Assembly: GCF_963678635.1 (NCBI RefSeq)
Contig: NW_026971093.1
Location: forward strand, 22,901 to 86,900
Source of the DNA: Symsagittifera roscoffensis
Lineage: Eukaryota; Xenacoelomorpha; Acoela; Convolutidae
Reading direction: 5' to 3'
DNA length: 64,000 bases
Shown piece by piece: positions 62,654 through 64,000 of this stretch. How positions within the stretch are numbered: the stretch's first letter is position 1; the number at the start of each line of letters is the position of its first letter. The notes below the pieces were generated by a model. The model saw nothing but the letters and a program-made list of their open reading frames with translations, was not told where the DNA came from and made no database searches. The translations under genes and the position numbers were made by a program.

Positions 62654-64000
62654 CTAGCGTGACTTCATACGCAAGTCGTCGGGCGTGGGTACCTGGTCAA
62701 GCGACAGGGTGAAGTGAGTGGCCAACATCGTCTTCAACTCCTCACTCCTTACTCCGTCCATGAACTTCGAAGCAATCGCCAAGTTTCGCTCGGATATTTT
62801 CTCATCTGGGTTGCTTCTCCTCCTAAGCAATTCAAGGTCGTCCAAGAATTTATCTATGGATTCGTCGTCTCTTTGACGCCTCTTTTCGAACTTCACCATA
62901 GCCTGGTGCCCTTGTACTCCAGAGCCGAAACGATTCAGCAGGATGTCGAATATCTTGCGAGCGCTGTCTCTCTCATTGGCTCTTTTCGCCATTACACAAC
63001 TTAATGCAGTACCCTCCAGATTGCTCGTCAGCGCGCTGCACTCTTGTTTCTTGGAGAGATTCTCTTCCTCAAAGTGTAACTTCATCACCTCTATCCAAGT
63101 ATCAATGCAGCCGTCTGACTCGTCTTTATATGACTTCGGCTTTTTCAGTGTCCTTCTTGACCTCTCTCCTCTCCCGGTTGACTTCGAGAGCTTGGTGATG
63201 AATGTTTCGAGAGATCTGTTCAGAGGCTCAAACATCGAGGCATACATCGTTGTGTCCTGTGAGACTGTAGTCAGATCTGGCACTGAACTGACTTGTGGCA
63301 CAGTTGGCAACCTTGTCTCCGGGGTGGCATCTGCCTCCGGCGGGACTGGATTCGTCCAGCCAGGCCTCGACGGGGCTGCCCTTGGCCGCTCCTTGTTTCT
63401 GGGTTCGTAGTTCGTTCTCGAGCCTTGCTGGGCTCTGGCATTGCTGCCCGTACCATCTCCATCATTTGCATGGCGTGAGCGCTCCCTTGGGTTGGAACGC
63501 TCCTGCCAATTGATCCCATTCAGGATCGCGTCAAGCTTCCGCATCATTAAGTCAGACTTTGCATCTAACCTTTTCTCCAGGCTAGTCATCGTGTGGGCGT
63601 AGGTACTATCATGATCTTTCAACAATCGTTCGATCTCCCTGGTCATCCTAGCCTCTCTTTCGTATGACTCCTTGTTTGCCTGTGCCAGGCTTTCCGCCAG
63701 GCATTGATCGGTGTTGCGAATCAACTGAGCCTGATCAACCCTCGCCTGCGACTTCACGTGCGTTAGTTCGTCTCTCAGATTCTCTTGACCTTTGTGAGCT
63801 CTCTCATCAACCTGATCTATTCTTTTAGTCATGTCCCGTCTCAGTTCATCTAGACCATTCATTACGCCAGCGAACATGTCACTTATGTCGCCAGTGGCTC
63901 CAAATGACGGGGTTAGTCCCAGAGAAAATGAGGTCAACTGCGGCTGCAGCCTGGTGCTTGATGACGCACCGCCTTTTTGCTTGCTCATCGACGTCATTAA
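62654..64000 (-). CDS. Element C gag, partial at the right edge
   Basis: C-terminal 447 codons of the same gag as B, running off the window. It has the coiled-coil-like and capsid regions and ends at the same TAG after MKSR. Differences from B are few (for example SLEKRLDAK for SLEKKLDAK, NGINWQE for NGSSWQE). Confidence 0.92.
   Translation of the reverse strand, partial: LMTSMSKQKGGASSSTRLQPQLTSFSLGLTPSFGATGDISDMFAGVMNGLDELRRDMTKRIDQVDERAHKGQENLRDELTHVKSQARVDQAQLIRNTDQCLAESLAQANKESYEREARMTREIERLLKDHDSTYAHTMTSLEKRLDAKSDLMMRKLDAILNGINWQERSNPRERSRHANDGDGTGSNARAQQGSRTNYEPRNKERPRAAPSRPGWTNPVPPEADATPETRLPTVPQVSSVPDLTTVSQDTTMYASMFEPLNRSLETFITKLSKSTGRGERSRRTLKKPKSYKDESDGCIDTWIEVMKLHFEEENLSKKQECSALTSNLEGTALSCVMAKRANERDSARKIFDILLNRFGSGVQGHQAMVKFEKRRQRDDESIDKFLDDLELLRRRSNPDEKISERNLAIASKFMDGVRSEELKTMLATHFTLSLDQVPTPDDLRMKSR

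Larger units (their letters stand above)
56346..64000 (-). mobile_element. Retroelement C (partial)
   Basis: About 99 percent identical to B over shared gag-pol, with the complete integrase core that B lacks. It is truncated on its 3' side by direct joining to B's 5' block, so its macrodomain and 3' gene are missing here, and it continues beyond the right edge. Confidence 0.8.

Overview
The window reads as repeat-dense chromosomal DNA of an animal, most likely a nematode of the Caenorhabditis type. That assignment is inference: it rests on Ty3/gypsy elements with two CCHC zinc knuckles, a Polinton/Maverick giant transposon, AT-rich spacers and short TTTTAG/TTTCAG-like splice acceptors. I see no clear host gene. 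Almost everything is mobile DNA, nested several layers deep.

Layout. Three Ty3/gypsy-type retroelements lie head-to-tail on the minus strand. Element C (about 56,346 to the right edge) carries gag, protease, RT-RNase H and integrase and is cut off just after integrase. Element B (about 38,966-56,345) is nearly identical to C in gag-pol, has lost its integrase core, but keeps two 3' genes: a macrodomain-like ORF (46,097-47,068) placed exactly in the -1 frame behind an A AAA AAC slippery site, and a long 3' gene of unknown function (41,589-45,791). Element A (1-10,619 plus 33,476-38,965) is an older, diverged relative that has lost most of pol. Its left noncoding end forms a large palindrome and its 3' gene is interrupted by a Polinton pPolB fragment (8,118-10,307) and by an AT-rich insertion (about 3,521-6,342).

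A complete-looking Polinton (10,626-33,475, 22,850 bp) sits inside element A. It has AGTAG...CTACT termini, inverted repeats of about 385 bp and a perfect 6-bp target duplication GGCATT. pPolB is on the minus strand at the left. Rightward genes include small proteins with a PC4-like look, an exonuclease-like protein, membrane proteins, an A32-type packaging ATPase, a basic core-like protein, an rve integrase, minor and major capsid proteins and an adenain-like protease. Protein-primed replication (pPolB), integration, capsid assembly, maturation and DNA packaging are thus all represented, but most of the large genes carry frameshifts or stops. I see no membrane-fusion glycoprotein. A 5,128-bp segment from the upstream minisatellite to the integrase start is tandemly duplicated at about 99.9 percent identity.

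Most breaks are single-base shifts, several in homopolymers, so consensus error in the assembly competes with real decay as the explanation. Several breaks are shared between repeat copies, which favours real mutation before duplication.
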